64,000 nt of DNA from Sulfitobacter noctilucae (GCF_000622365.1 NZ_JASC01000014.1:1178001-1242000); one strand, 5' to 3'; positions 17,019 through 26,013 are shown, counted from the stretch's first letter. Numbers and translations are program-made. The notes: a model not told the origin generated them from the sequence alone.

Positions 17019-17248
17019 ACGCGCGACCGGTCAAGCATTCCGTCACACTTAAAGGGCACCGCACGTCGGTGTCGCTTGAAGATGAATTCTGGGCCGAGTT
17101 TCGCGCAATTGCAGCGGCAAAAGACATGCCGATCAATGCCTTGGTGGCTGAAATTGACGCAGAGCGCGGGATGGAGATGGGGCTTGCCTCGGCCATCCGG
17201 CTTTTTGTGCTGCGCACGTTAAAAGATCGTTTACCAAAGACTGAGTAG
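17015..17248 (+). CDS. ribbon-helix-helix domain protein
   Basis: A 77-aa protein with an N-terminal beta strand (KHSVTLKGHRTSVSLEDEFW) and two helices typical of the RHH_4 family of small DNA-binding proteins. Its ATG overlaps the DUF4169-like stop, indicating coupling. A perfect stem, CCAAAGACT and AGTCTTTGG, spans its stop codon (about 17234-17255), but there is no T-tract after it. The target is unknown. Confidence 0.8.
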   Translation: MNARPVKHSVTLKGHRTSVSLEDEFWAEFRAIAAAKDMPINALVAEIDAERGMEMGLASAIRLFVLRTLKDRLPKTE

Positions 17249-17257
17249 TCTTTGGGG

Positions 17258-17485
17258 ATGACCCATCTTGCATCACCTCTTACGACACATGAGTGGCTTA
17301 TTGATCTGTTCAGTTCACGAGCTGCCGCATCAGGCGGCGTCATTCGGCGCAAGAAGCGTGATATCGAAAGATATGTAGGCCTGGACTAATTCAAGCATGA
17401 GTTGAAACGCCGAGGCTTTCACGCGGTAGAGAACGCCAGCCAGATCGTGATCTTTTGCAATCAAGAACCGCTCCAACGCTTCTAA
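17258..17485 (+). pseudogene. small ORF interrupted by one in-frame TAA
   Basis: A frame starts at 17258 (MTHLASPLTTHEWL), runs 43 codons to VIRRKKRDIERYVGLD, meets TAA at 17387-17389 and continues in the same frame as FKHELKRRGFHAVENASQ to TAA at 17483-17485. The two halves read as one small basic protein resembling an unnamed roseobacter protein with an RRGFRAVENAGQ-like segment, often misnamed as an anthranilate isomerase. The stop could arise from CAA by one C-to-T change. No frameshift is needed. The product, if any, is truncated. Family recognition is from memory. Confidence 0.6.
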
Positions 17486-17512
17486 TAATCGTTTTCTTTC
17501 AAAGGAAACGGT

Positions 17513-17541
17513 CGGAAACTTTGAAAGTTCCCGATCTTTTT
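17513..17541 (+). terminator. candidate terminator after the RHH cluster
   Basis: GGAAACTTT and GAAAGTTCC form a stem with a one-base bulge, followed by a run of five T at 17537-17541. It lies between the broken small ORF and the convergent aldolase gene. Confidence 0.5.
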
Positions 17542-18427
17542 AAGCTACCGATGCGTCATAAATTTTGCCAATGTTCGCCCCAAGCGCTGCGTTGAATTCC
17601 GCATCCGACATAGACACGTTCAACCCTTCAGTCAGCGCACGCGAAAAGCTGGCGATCATCTTGTGATTACGGGCCAAACGCGCCGATGCTTCGTCGACCG
17701 AATATCCGCCCGACAAAGCCACAACGCGCAGCACATTCGGGTGATCCGACACCGTGTCATAAAGCCCCACCTGCTCAGGCAAGGTCACCTTCAGCATCAC
17801 AAGTTGGTCTGCATTCAACCCGTCCAGATGACGCTGCAAAGAAGCCGCGAGCAGGTCTTCGGCCGCTGCTTTGCTGTCCGAGTGGATGTTCACTTCGGGT
17901 TCGATAATCGGCACCAGACCTGCGGCGCAAACAGTCTTGGCGACCTCGATCTGCTGGGCCACAACAGCATCAATCCCGTCCGCATCAGCACTGTGAATGA
18001 CCGAACGTTCCTTGGTACCGAATATGCCCGCCTTGGCGGCACGTGCCAGCAGCGCATCCAGATCCGGCATCGGTTTCAGCAGTTGCACACCCTGAGCTTC
18101 GTCTTCCAACCCTTTGTCAATTTTGAGAAAAGGCACCACGCCCCGGTCTTCCCACAGCACATCTGCTACGAGCTTGCCATTGATCTGACCATCCATCGTC
18201 CGCTCAAACAGGATCGCGCCGATCACCTTGTCAGAGGTAAAAGCATCGGCCAGAATGATCCGCGCCCGCATGTCATGCATGGCCTGAAACATGGCTTCTT
18301 CACCGTCATAATCCGACGGCTCAACACCATAGAGGCTCAGCGCTTTGGGGGTCGATCCGCCGGATTGATCCAATGCCGCGATAAAGCCTTTGCCACTTTG
18401 CATCTGCGCCTTTTGTGCTGCGTTCAT
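17540..18427 (-). CDS. fba: class I fructose-bisphosphate aldolase
   Basis: A 295-aa Schiff-base aldolase of the bacterial FdaB/COG3588 type, interconverting fructose 1,6-bisphosphate with DHAP and glyceraldehyde 3-phosphate. Signatures are FIAALDQSGGSTPKALSLYG at the N-terminus, GVVPFLKIDKGL (a Schiff-base lysine region) and LVPIIEPEVNIHSD. The frame stays open 100 codons further upstream, but the ATG at 18427 has GAGGA 7 nt upstream and gives the normal family length. It follows the P450 gene by 68 nt on the same strand. Confidence 0.92.
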   Translation of the reverse strand: MNAAQKAQMQSGKGFIAALDQSGGSTPKALSLYGVEPSDYDGEEAMFQAMHDMRARIILADAFTSDKVIGAILFERTMDGQINGKLVADVLWEDRGVVPFLKIDKGLEDEAQGVQLLKPMPDLDALLARAAKAGIFGTKERSVIHSADADGIDAVVAQQIEVAKTVCAAGLVPIIEPEVNIHSDSKAAAEDLLAASLQRHLDGLNADQLVMLKVTLPEQVGLYDTVSDHPNVLRVVALSGGYSVDEASARLARNHKMIASFSRALTEGLNVSMSDAEFNAALGANIGKIYDASVA

Positions 18428-18495
18428 TGGTTTTCCTCGCGTTGAATGATTCCGTTTGTCTGTTTCTAAATGAAGCCCGCCCAAGATGGTAGAAC

Positions 18496-19848
18496 CTACC
18501 GTCGTTCTAACCGCAGCCAGATGCCCTGCGCGGACCGCACGGTCAGATGCGCCACTGGTACCGGCATCTGCGCAGGGTCGGCGGTCACGCGGAAATCGCG
18601 CAGGATCCGTGAGAGGATCAGAGGCCCTTCGATCATCGCAAAACCCGCACCTGTACAGACACGCGTGCCAGCGGAGAACGGAATAAATGCCTCGCGTTGG
18701 CATTTCTGGCCGTTTTCCGTCTGCCACCGGGTCGGGTCAAAGCCATCGGGGTTGTCCCACAGCCGTTCCTGCCGGTGCAGATGCCAGGGGCTGATCACAA
18801 TTTGCGACCCCGCCCTTACCTCACGGTCGCGAAACCGTTCGGGACAGGCTGCCTCGCGGACCATCATCGGCACGGGTGGGTAGAGGCGCAGTGTCTCGCG
18901 GAACACATCACGGCTCAGGCGCAGCTTGGACATCACCGCAAAATCGCAGGTGTCCAATGCTTGCGCCTCCCCTGCCAGACGCTCTTGCCACTCAGGGTGG
19001 GTCGCCATCAAATAAAGCGCCCAGGCCAGGGCAGACGCGCTGGTTTCATGGCCCGCCAGAAAGAAGATCGCCACCTGATCGACCATCTCGGCCTCATCAA
19101 AACCATTGCCCGTCACCGGATCGCGTGTCGTGATGATCTTGGTCGCCAGGTCATCCGGCGCATCGCCACGTGCAACCGACTGCATCCGTGCGCGGGTCAG
19201 TTCCGTAATCAGCGCCCGAATTTTTGCAGCACTCGCTTTGGTACCCTTGCGGAAAAATCGTGGTATCCAGCGCGGCAGCGGTAGAAATGCCGCGAGGTTC
19301 AGCAAAGGCTGAGAGCGTTGATAGACCCGAAACTCGTCAAAGACCGCCCGGGCCAGATGGTGCTCGATGGGGATAGAGAACAACGTGCGAAAGATCACAT
19401 CGGCAGCGGCGTGACTGGTCTCGGCCTCAATTTCGATCATCTTCCCTGCTTGCGTGTCCAGTCGCGCCACTGCTGCTTCGGCCGCGTCCCACATGGCGGG
19501 GAACGTATCGCGCAAGCGCCCCCCTTCGAATGCGGGATCAATGATACGCCGCTGGCGTTTCCACGTCTCTCCATTGGTCAGAAAGACCGAATTGCCCAAA
19601 AGCGGACGCAGCCCCTCGCCGATGCGGCCGGACTTTGGAAAATCGTCGGGTCGGTCCTTCAGCACCGTTTTCACCAGATTGGGCTGGTTGATCATAAAGC
19701 TACGGAAGAACGGCGTTTTGAATTCCGCCATCCACGCCCGGTACAGGCGCGCGGGCTGGGCCGAGAGGATATCCTGCCGGAACAGCTTGGCATACCGCCA
19801 AAGCGAGACCTTATTCGGGCGGCTGGCCGGTTTGGGCGGCAGGGTCAT
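18496..19848 (-). CDS. cytochrome P450
   Basis: A 450-aa haem monooxygenase with all key motifs: oxygen-activation helix AGHETS (265-270), ExxR (E318-R321) and haem loop FSAGTRVCTG with ligand C398. The overall style (TNGETWKRQRRIIDPAF) resembles the CYP4/CYP102-like fatty-acid or alkane hydroxylase branch more than steroid or terpene P450s. No ferredoxin or reductase gene is adjacent, so redox partners must come from elsewhere. Its ATG overlaps by four bases the stop of the membrane hydrolase gene, so the two are coupled. Substrate is unknown. Confidence 0.92.
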   Translation of the reverse strand: MTLPPKPASRPNKVSLWRYAKLFRQDILSAQPARLYRAWMAEFKTPFFRSFMINQPNLVKTVLKDRPDDFPKSGRIGEGLRPLLGNSVFLTNGETWKRQRRIIDPAFEGGRLRDTFPAMWDAAEAAVARLDTQAGKMIEIEAETSHAAADVIFRTLFSIPIEHHLARAVFDEFRVYQRSQPLLNLAAFLPLPRWIPRFFRKGTKASAAKIRALITELTRARMQSVARGDAPDDLATKIITTRDPVTGNGFDEAEMVDQVAIFFLAGHETSASALAWALYLMATHPEWQERLAGEAQALDTCDFAVMSKLRLSRDVFRETLRLYPPVPMMVREAACPERFRDREVRAGSQIVISPWHLHRQERLWDNPDGFDPTRWQTENGQKCQREAFIPFSAGTRVCTGAGFAMIEGPLILSRILRDFRVTADPAQMPVPVAHLTVRSAQGIWLRLERR

Positions 19849-21095
19849 GCGGCGACAGAGGTGTATTTGCTGACCGCATGGTCAATGCGCGACCTGCTGG
19901 GGGTACGCCCGGCATAACGCTCCCCCAGGGCCAGCGGCCCCGCGGTGATCTGGAAATAATCATAATCCTTGGGCCGGTCGAAAGCACAGAGGTACTGAAA
20001 ATGGAGGCGGAAGAACCGCCAACGCAGTTCTTTCCAGCGCGCGGGTGACAGGGTTTGGGTGAAGGCCGCAGAGAACACCAGCGGCCACTTCTTACCCGCC
20101 GGGGCCACGCCCGATACCGACACCGGATCGCACAGCGCAAAGGCGCAGCCGTCTCCGGGGGCCGTCACATCCACCCAGGTCAGCGCGTCGCGGGTGCTGA
20201 GATATTGCAGATCGGCGCGGAGGCGATGGGCCTCTGACAAGAAGGATACCATCGGCACGACTTGCCCAAGGGTGAGAAAGGACAGCGCGGGTCCGGTCTC
20301 GGGCACCCTGCCCTGACGGATCAGATCGGCCATGATCGACACGCCCAGATGTGCGCCCGAAGAATGACCGACGACCAGCACTTCATCCACATCGCTTTGC
20401 AATGCCGCTGCGATTGTATCAGTGAAAACCGCGATGCGCGTCTCCAGTTCGGGCGGATTGGCCCCGCGCGAGGAGGCGGAATAGGAATAGTCATGCATGA
20501 GGTAATAAGCAAAGAACATGCCGTCTTTTTTCTTGAACCAGCGCAACAGTGTGATGCCCGCTGCAAGGCCACCACCTGCACAAATCGCCATCAAAAACAC
20601 GTAGGGCAAAGACAGGTCCAGCAAGACAACCAGAACGGTCAACAAGATGCGAAACACCGCAATGCCAAGGCCGATGGCGATCCCGAGTTGCAGGAGCAGC
20701 ATTCCCACCGGATAAAGCGCCGCGATCACCGGCCCCTTGCGCAGCTTCATCAACCGCCACAACGCCCCTGATGCGATATAGACCCAGGCCGTCCGCACCA
20801 ATTGCAGGTAGGTCGCGGGGATCGATGTGCTCATGCTGTCGCGTACAATATCCGACCAGACCAGCACCTCGACTTCCGCGTGTACCTCCGCGCCATTCAT
20901 GTGCGCATCCACGGACCAGCCATAGTTCGCCCCCTTTGGCGCGGGTTTCAGACCGATCTCATATCCCGAAATCTCGGCCTGCGCGGCACCTTCCTTGCGA
21001 TATAGCTCGCGGTAGCGGCGCGGGTGAATAGGGTCATAGCCGGGGATATAAAATACCCGGCGTTTCGCCACCTGCGTTGATCCTGAACTGCCCAT
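19845..21095 (-). CDS. membrane-associated alpha/beta-hydrolase-like protein coupled to P450
   Basis: A 416-aa protein with the hydrolase start VFYIPGYDPIHPRRYRELY, two to three hydrophobic helices around residues 122-185, and a nucleophile elbow VVGHSSGAHLG (S245). The later LTLGQVVPMVSF and DVTAPGDGCAFALCDP segments fit a lipase/esterase-like core; the catalytic Asp and His are not assigned. The start has AGAGGG. I do not recognise a characterised family. Coupled overlap with the P450 suggests a shared lipid-like substrate, which is inference. Confidence 0.7.
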   Translation of the reverse strand: MGSSGSTQVAKRRVFYIPGYDPIHPRRYRELYRKEGAAQAEISGYEIGLKPAPKGANYGWSVDAHMNGAEVHAEVEVLVWSDIVRDSMSTSIPATYLQLVRTAWVYIASGALWRLMKLRKGPVIAALYPVGMLLLQLGIAIGLGIAVFRILLTVLVVLLDLSLPYVFLMAICAGGGLAAGITLLRWFKKKDGMFFAYYLMHDYSYSASSRGANPPELETRIAVFTDTIAAALQSDVDEVLVVGHSSGAHLGVSIMADLIRQGRVPETGPALSFLTLGQVVPMVSFLSEAHRLRADLQYLSTRDALTWVDVTAPGDGCAFALCDPVSVSGVAPAGKKWPLVFSAAFTQTLSPARWKELRWRFFRLHFQYLCAFDRPKDYDYFQITAGPLALGERYAGRTPSRSRIDHAVSKYTSVAA

Positions 21096-21155
21096 GCTGC
21101 CCTCTTGTCGGCATTTTGCGAAGGTATAGCAAGGATTTCGGGCAAGACTATGGCG

Positions 21156-21908
21156 TCAGCCAAGGGTGGAAAGCACCGGGAAGGTATCGAGCAGCCAGAA
21201 GGCCAGCGAAGTGAATGCCCCGGTGATCATCATAATGCCGACAAGCACCAGCAGGCCACCCATGACCCGTTCGATCGTCTTCATATGCGGCTTGATCCGG
21301 TTCATCACCCCCATGGCGCGGGTGATGAACATCGCGACCAGCAGGAACGGGATGCCCAGACCGGCGGCGTAAATGCCGAGCAGCAACGTCCCCTTCGCGA
21401 CCGATGCCTCTGACGCGGCAATCGACAGGATGGCCCCCAACTGCGGCCCGATACAGGGCGTCCACCCGAAAGCGAAGGCAAGGCCAAGGACGTAAGCCCC
21501 AAAGCTGGACCCGCCCTTGTCGCCCGCGTCCAACCGAGCTTCCTGGTCAAGGAAGGGAATGCGGAAGACGCCGAGAAAATGCAGGCCGAAAATAACAATC
21601 ACAACGCCTGAGACACGGGCGAAAAGCACTTGATTTTGCAAGAAAAACGCGCCGAACGCGGAGGCAGTGAAACCGAGGATCAGGAAGACCGTGCTGAGCC
21701 CCATTACAAAGAACAGCGCTGCGATCACTGCCTTGCGACGCGCCGAAGCGACGGAGGACATATCATTCAGGGTGACACCGCTCATATAGGCCAAATAGGG
21801 TGGCACGATGGGCAACACGCAGGGCGATAAAAAGCTGATAACGCCTGCTACCAGAGCGATCAACATAGCAGGCATCAGGCCAGCGTCGATGAGTTCAATT
21901 CCAAACAT
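21156..21908 (-). CDS. ccdA: cytochrome c biogenesis protein CcdA
   Basis: A 250-aa six-helix DsbD/CcdA-type membrane thiol carrier that passes reductant from thioredoxin to periplasmic proteins, supporting cytochrome c maturation. The first conserved cysteine motif is FLSPCVLPIVPPYLAYMSG, and the second cysteine is in GWTPCIGPQLGAIL. The start lies at MFGIELIDAGLMP. Length is normal. It stands between the hydrolase gene (same strand, 60 nt) and the divergent tusA-like gene. Confidence 0.93.
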   Translation of the reverse strand: MFGIELIDAGLMPAMLIALVAGVISFLSPCVLPIVPPYLAYMSGVTLNDMSSVASARRKAVIAALFFVMGLSTVFLILGFTASAFGAFFLQNQVLFARVSGVVIVIFGLHFLGVFRIPFLDQEARLDAGDKGGSSFGAYVLGLAFAFGWTPCIGPQLGAILSIAASEASVAKGTLLLGIYAAGLGIPFLLVAMFITRAMGVMNRIKPHMKTIERVMGGLLVLVGIMMITGAFTSLAFWLLDTFPVLSTLG

Positions 21909-22000
21909 GCGGCATACCTAATCCGCTTCGCGTCCCGCGTCACGCGCCCAATAGTCACAAGCCTGTGGACGCGGTGTAACAACTGCCTTATTTGCCGCCT

Positions 22001-22228
22001 ATGACCATTCACGATCTAGATGCCACGGGGCTTCTGTGCCCCCTGCCCGTGCTGAAACTGCGTAAACGGTTGGCCGGGATCGACACCGGTGATTGCATGC
22101 GCCTGCGGGCCGATGATCCGGCGGCAATAGTCGATGTGCCGCATTTTTGTACCGAGGCCGGTCACGCGCTGGTCGAGACGTTGGATGAAGGCGATGCCCA
22201 GGTCTATCTTGTGCGCAAGGGCGGCTAG
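22001..22228 (+). CDS. TusA family sulfurtransferase
   Basis: About 75 aa with the TusA signature GLLCPLPVLKLRKRL, where the cysteine carries the persulfide. The beta-alpha-beta SirA/TusA fold is complete. Such proteins pass sulfur between desulfurases and acceptors for tRNA thiolation or cofactor synthesis. I chose the ATG at 22001; a TTG at 22992-minus-1000 (21992) is also open but less likely. It faces the RNase E gene and shares a terminator with it. Confidence 0.88.
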   Translation: MTIHDLDATGLLCPLPVLKLRKRLAGIDTGDCMRLRADDPAAIVDVPHFCTEAGHALVETLDEGDAQVYLVRKGG

Positions 22229-22241
22229 GGCTGCAAACGCA

Positions 22242-22269
22242 AAAGGCAGACCCCGAAGGGCCTGCCTTT
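22242..22269. terminator. bidirectional terminator shared by the TusA-like gene and rne
   Basis: AAAGGCAG and CTGCCTTT form an eight-pair stem with an inner CCC...GGG extension closed by a CGAA loop. It lies 13 nt after the TusA-like stop and 22 nt after the convergent rne stop. A and T runs flank the stem on both strands. Confidence 0.75.
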
Positions 22270-22291
22270 GATACCTGACCGATCCTGAACC

Positions 22292-25147
22292 TTAGCGGCC
22301 CAAAGACCACCAGCCCTTTTTCTTGGGCTTCTTGGCCACTTCTTCCTTCACCACGTCTTCGGTTTTGACCGGTGCAGGCTCTTCTGATGCGGCGGCTGGT
22401 GCCGGTGTGGGCACCTGCGTTGCTGCCTCAGCGGCCGGGGCCTCTGCAATAGGTGCAGGTGCTTCAGCCTCAGCCTTGGGCGCGGCTTTTGGCTTGCGTG
22501 TGGTCTTGGGCTTGGGCTTCGCTTTCGGCTTTTCCTCTGCGGCAACCTCACCCTCAGCCGTCTCCGCCTTCGGCTTTGGCTTGGCCCGACTGCGGGTGGT
22601 TTTAGGCTTCTCGGCCTTGGCTTCCTCCGCCTGCGGCGCGGCATCCGCCGGCGCATCATCAGCTTTGGCCTCTTCTGCCTTTTTCGCCTTGGTCGAGCGT
22701 GAGCGCGTAGTCTTGGGTTTGGCTTTGGGTGCCTCCTCCTCAACCGCTTCGGTCACAGGCTCTGCCGTCTTGGCATCTGCATCAACGGATGTTTCCGCCT
22801 CGACTTTTGCTTTCGACTTCGACGTGCTCGAGCGGCTACGGCTGCGGGTTGTCGGCTTCTTCGGCGCGTCTTCGTCCTTTGCGCCCTCACCAGACTTGGC
22901 GTCTACCGGTTCTTTCTCTGCATCAGAAGTGTCATCACCGTTCTGAGCTTCCGAAGACCGGTTTTCGTTGTTCTGGTTATCGTCCCCGTTATCGCCATTG
23001 CCGTTGCGGCCACGGCCCCCACGGCTGCGACGCCGACGACGGCGGCGCTTGGGCTTGCCCTCGCCATCCCCGTCATCGTGATTGTCCGACCGGTTGTTGT
23101 CGCGCTGCCCGTTGTCATTGTTTTTGGCAGTCTCCGCCTCTTCTGCTGCATTCTCTGCAGCTTCGGCAGCGGCGGCGGCCTGGGCATCATCCTCGTCGAT
23201 CTTGTCCATCAGCGAGGTGTCTACCGACACCACATGATCGCCTGCCACAGGAACGTTGCGGGTGGCCGTCTTGAACTTCTCCATCGAGAAATCCGGGCTA
23301 ACCAGATGCGGATCCCCTTCGATGCGCACGGCCATGCCGTAGCGTGCCTCGATCTGGGCCACGTGCTCGCGTTTGGAATTCATCAGGAAGTTGGCGATGC
23401 CCACAGGTGCCTTGATCAACACCTCGCGGGTACGGCGGCGGGTGCCTTCTTCTTCCATCTGGCGGATGATCGACAGCGCAAGACTGTCATCGGACCGGAT
23501 AAGACCCGTACCGTGGCAAGCATGACAGGGCTGCGTTGTCGCCTCGATCATGCCGGGACGCAGACGCTGGCGTGACATTTCCATCAAACCAAAGCCCGAG
23601 ATGCGGCCTACCTGGATGCGCGCGCGGTCGGTCTTGAGCTTGTCCTTCATCATCTTTTCGACGGCGGTGTTGTTGCGCCGCTCATCCATGTCGATGAAGT
23701 CAATCACAATCAGACCCGCAAGGTCGCGCAGGCGCAACTGGCGTGCCACTTCGGCGGCGGCCTCGAGGTTGGTCTTGGTCGCCGTCTGCTCGATGCTGCC
23801 TTCCTTGGTCGCCCGGCCCGAGTTCACGTCGATGGCGACCAGTGCTTCGGTCACACCGATCACGATGTAGCCACCCGACGGCAGCTGCACCGTTGGATTA
23901 AACATGCCCGCCAGATAACCTTCGACCTGATAGCGCGCAAAGAGCGGCAGGCCTTCTTCATAGCGTTTCACGTTTTTGGCGTGGGACGGCATGATCATTT
24001 TCATGAAGTCCTTGGCGATGCGGTAGCCGCGCTCGCCTTCGACAAACACTTCGTCAATCTCGCGGTTATAAAGGTCGCGGATCGAGCGTTTGATCAAATC
24101 GCCTTCTTCGTAGATTTTCGCGGGTGCGATCGACTTCAACGTCAGCTCTCGAATCTGCTCCCACAGGCGCTGAAGGTACTCATAGTCGCGCTTGATCTCG
24201 GCACGGGTGCGCTTGGCCCCGGCGGTGCGTACGATCAGGCCCGCCCCACGGGGCACGGTGATCTCGTTCGCGATTTCCTTGAGCTTCTTGCGATCGGCGG
24301 CATTGGTGATCTTGCGGCTAATGCCACCGCCACGCGCCGTGTTGGGCATCAGGACGCAGTAGCGACCGGCCAGTGACAGATAGGTGGTCAGTGCGGCACC
24401 CTTGTTGCCGCGCTCTTCCTTGACGACCTGCACCAGCAGGATCTGGCGGACCTTGATGACTTCTTGAATCTTGTACCGCTTGGGCCGGGGCTTGCGCACC
24501 GGGCGGATGTCTTCGCTGTCGTCCTCATCCGCTACGGATTCGATGCTCTCGTCTTTCGAGGTCGCATCGGACCCCTTCTTGTCGCTGTCGTCATCGTTCT
24601 CGTCGCCGTCATCGTCTTCACCGGACTGGGGAGTCTCGACCGGTGATTCCGGCACCCGCTCCATCGGAGAGGATGCCTCGTCATCGCGGACTTCAACTTC
24701 GTCGTCATCGCCCAGATCAACGGTTTCCATGCCTTCGATGTCAGTGGAGGTCTTGGCGTCATCCGACACGGCATCCTCTGCCTTGGGCTTGGCACGGCTG
24801 CGCGAACGCGAGCGTTTCTTGGGCTTGGGCTCTTCATCGTCCTTGGCCTGCTGTTCGGCATAGGCGCGTTCTTCTTCCAGCAGCGCCTGACGGTCGGCCA
24901 CGGGGATCTGGTAATAATCAGGATGAATTTCCGAGAAAGCGAGGAAACCGTGGCGGTTGCCGCCATAGTCCACAAAGGCCGCCTGCAAGGACGGCTCTAC
25001 GCGCGTCACTTTGGCGAGGTATATGTTGCCAGCTAGCTGGCGTTTGTTCTCTGATTCAAAATCGAATTCCTCGACCTTGTTTCCGTCAACCACCACAACG
25101 CGGGTTTCTTCCGCGTGGGTGGCATCGATAAGCATTTTCTTAGGCAT
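22292..25147 (-). CDS. rne: ribonuclease E (Rne/Rng family)
   Basis: A 951-aa endoribonuclease organising mRNA decay and rRNA/tRNA processing. An S1 domain starts near residue 38 and is split by an acidic/basic low-complexity insert of roughly residues 85-222, as in other alphaproteobacterial RNase E proteins. Catalytic aspartates lie in VAIDVNSGRA (about 440) and VIDFIDMDERR (about 483-488). The Zn-link is CHACHGTG (541-548). From about residue 700 the tail is disordered, with an arginine-rich KPKRRRRRRRSRGGRG block and repeated KTTRSR/KPKPKTTR units that likely bind RNA and degradosome partners. The ATG at 25147 (MPKKMLIDATHAEETR) is the natural start; an open extension of 67 codons upstream is leader sequence. 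Confidence 0.95.
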   Translation of the reverse strand: MPKKMLIDATHAEETRVVVVDGNKVEEFDFESENKRQLAGNIYLAKVTRVEPSLQAAFVDYGGNRHGFLAFSEIHPDYYQIPVADRQALLEEERAYAEQQAKDDEEPKPKKRSRSRSRAKPKAEDAVSDDAKTSTDIEGMETVDLGDDDEVEVRDDEASSPMERVPESPVETPQSGEDDDGDENDDDSDKKGSDATSKDESIESVADEDDSEDIRPVRKPRPKRYKIQEVIKVRQILLVQVVKEERGNKGAALTTYLSLAGRYCVLMPNTARGGGISRKITNAADRKKLKEIANEITVPRGAGLIVRTAGAKRTRAEIKRDYEYLQRLWEQIRELTLKSIAPAKIYEEGDLIKRSIRDLYNREIDEVFVEGERGYRIAKDFMKMIMPSHAKNVKRYEEGLPLFARYQVEGYLAGMFNPTVQLPSGGYIVIGVTEALVAIDVNSGRATKEGSIEQTATKTNLEAAAEVARQLRLRDLAGLIVIDFIDMDERRNNTAVEKMMKDKLKTDRARIQVGRISGFGLMEMSRQRLRPGMIEATTQPCHACHGTGLIRSDDSLALSIIRQMEEEGTRRRTREVLIKAPVGIANFLMNSKREHVAQIEARYGMAVRIEGDPHLVSPDFSMEKFKTATRNVPVAGDHVVSVDTSLMDKIDEDDAQAAAAAEAAENAAEEAETAKNNDNGQRDNNRSDNHDDGDGEGKPKRRRRRRRSRGGRGRNGNGDNGDDNQNNENRSSEAQNGDDTSDAEKEPVDAKSGEGAKDEDAPKKPTTRSRSRSSTSKSKAKVEAETSVDADAKTAEPVTEAVEEEAPKAKPKTTRSRSTKAKKAEEAKADDAPADAAPQAEEAKAEKPKTTRSRAKPKPKAETAEGEVAAEEKPKAKPKPKTTRKPKAAPKAEAEAPAPIAEAPAAEAATQVPTPAPAAASEEPAPVKTEDVVKEEVAKKPKKKGWWSLGR

Positions 25148-25363
25148 AATTCCACTATGCACAGCGCATGCGCCAGCCTGCGCCCCGGTGGGGCGAGCGA
25201 CGTTGCGGTGTGACTTGTCAGGGCGATGGGTGACGGCGCAAAAACAGCTTGTAGCAGATCGTGGCCCGGAAGGGCCTGCCGTTTTCTGCTCAATACGTCT
25301 GCGCGCGTCATCGCGGTTCTTCTCCGACACGGACCATGCCATCGGCATGCCGCATCCATTATA
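25148..25363 (-). promoter_or_regulatory. rne promoter and long 5' leader
   Basis: A TATAAT box reads on the minus strand at 25358-25363, giving a leader of about 200 nt before the rne ATG. Within it are two GC hairpins on the minus strand: GGCCC-TTCC-GGGCC (around 25262-25276) and GCCCC-ACC-GGGGC (around 25181-25194). RNase E of E. coli controls its own mRNA through a structured 5' leader, so this may be an analogous element. A good -35 box was not found. Confidence 0.4.
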
Positions 25364-25703
25364 TACTGCATCCTTTTCAGGGGCTTACCCTGTCAGGTGT
25401 CAGCGGTTCTCTGGCCGTTTCCGGCCCAATCGGTCTGCCTGCGTGCCCATCGAAGGGGCGGCCACCGGCAGCGAAACTGTCAACAGATGCGCCTTTTACG
25501 CCAAAGCGCGGCATCATCCGTACAACCTAGATAAGGGCTTTGGACTGCCAAAGACAATGGTCAATCTGAGTAGACTGCCGCAAAACCGTTACATCTGCTG
25601 CTTTACTTGACAAAATCGATCACTTCAGGCTCATCTGGCGCAAATTAAACGTATCGTATGCACCGGCGCGACCAGCCCCGGATCAAGACCCAAAGGACCA
25701 CAT
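25364..25703. other. intergenic region between rne promoter and lipoprotein gene
   Basis: About 340 bases with no supported gene. Short frames here (for example a plus-strand frame reading through 25011-25610) lack ribosome sites and family resemblance. It presumably holds the divergent promoter for the lipoprotein gene. Confidence 0.5.
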
Positions 25704-26000
25704 ATGAACCACACACTGCGCGCCGCCCTTGCTTTTTCCGTGTTGGCCCTTGCCGCCTGTGACGAGTTGGCCCTCGCCAATGATCCGGTCGCTCTGGCCG
25801 ATCTGCGCGGTCAGAAAAGCTGTATCGCAGCAGTGGCGGGCGAAACCGGTGCCAGCGGTGTGGCGATCAACACCACCATCCCAGTGGTCGAACTGAACCG
25901 GTTTATCGTCGATGTGCCAGGGGCGAAACCCAGCCGCTGGACCTGTGTCACTGATGCCAATGGCAAGGCGACCGAGATCGTGCAGCGCCGCAACGGCTAG
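25704..26000 (+). CDS. small predicted lipoprotein
   Basis: A 98-aa protein with a lipoprotein signal: hydrophobic stretch then VLALAAC with the lipid cysteine at residue 19. Two further cysteines in the mature part (SCIAAV and WTCVTD) could form a disulfide. No known domain is recognised. The start follows AAAGGA. A hairpin with T-rich tail follows the stop, so it appears monocistronic. Confidence 0.75.
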   Translation: MNHTLRAALAFSVLALAACDELALANDPVALADLRGQKSCIAAVAGETGASGVAINTTIPVVELNRFIVDVPGAKPSRWTCVTDANGKATEIVQRRNG

Positions 26001-26013
26001 TCTCCGGTCTACA

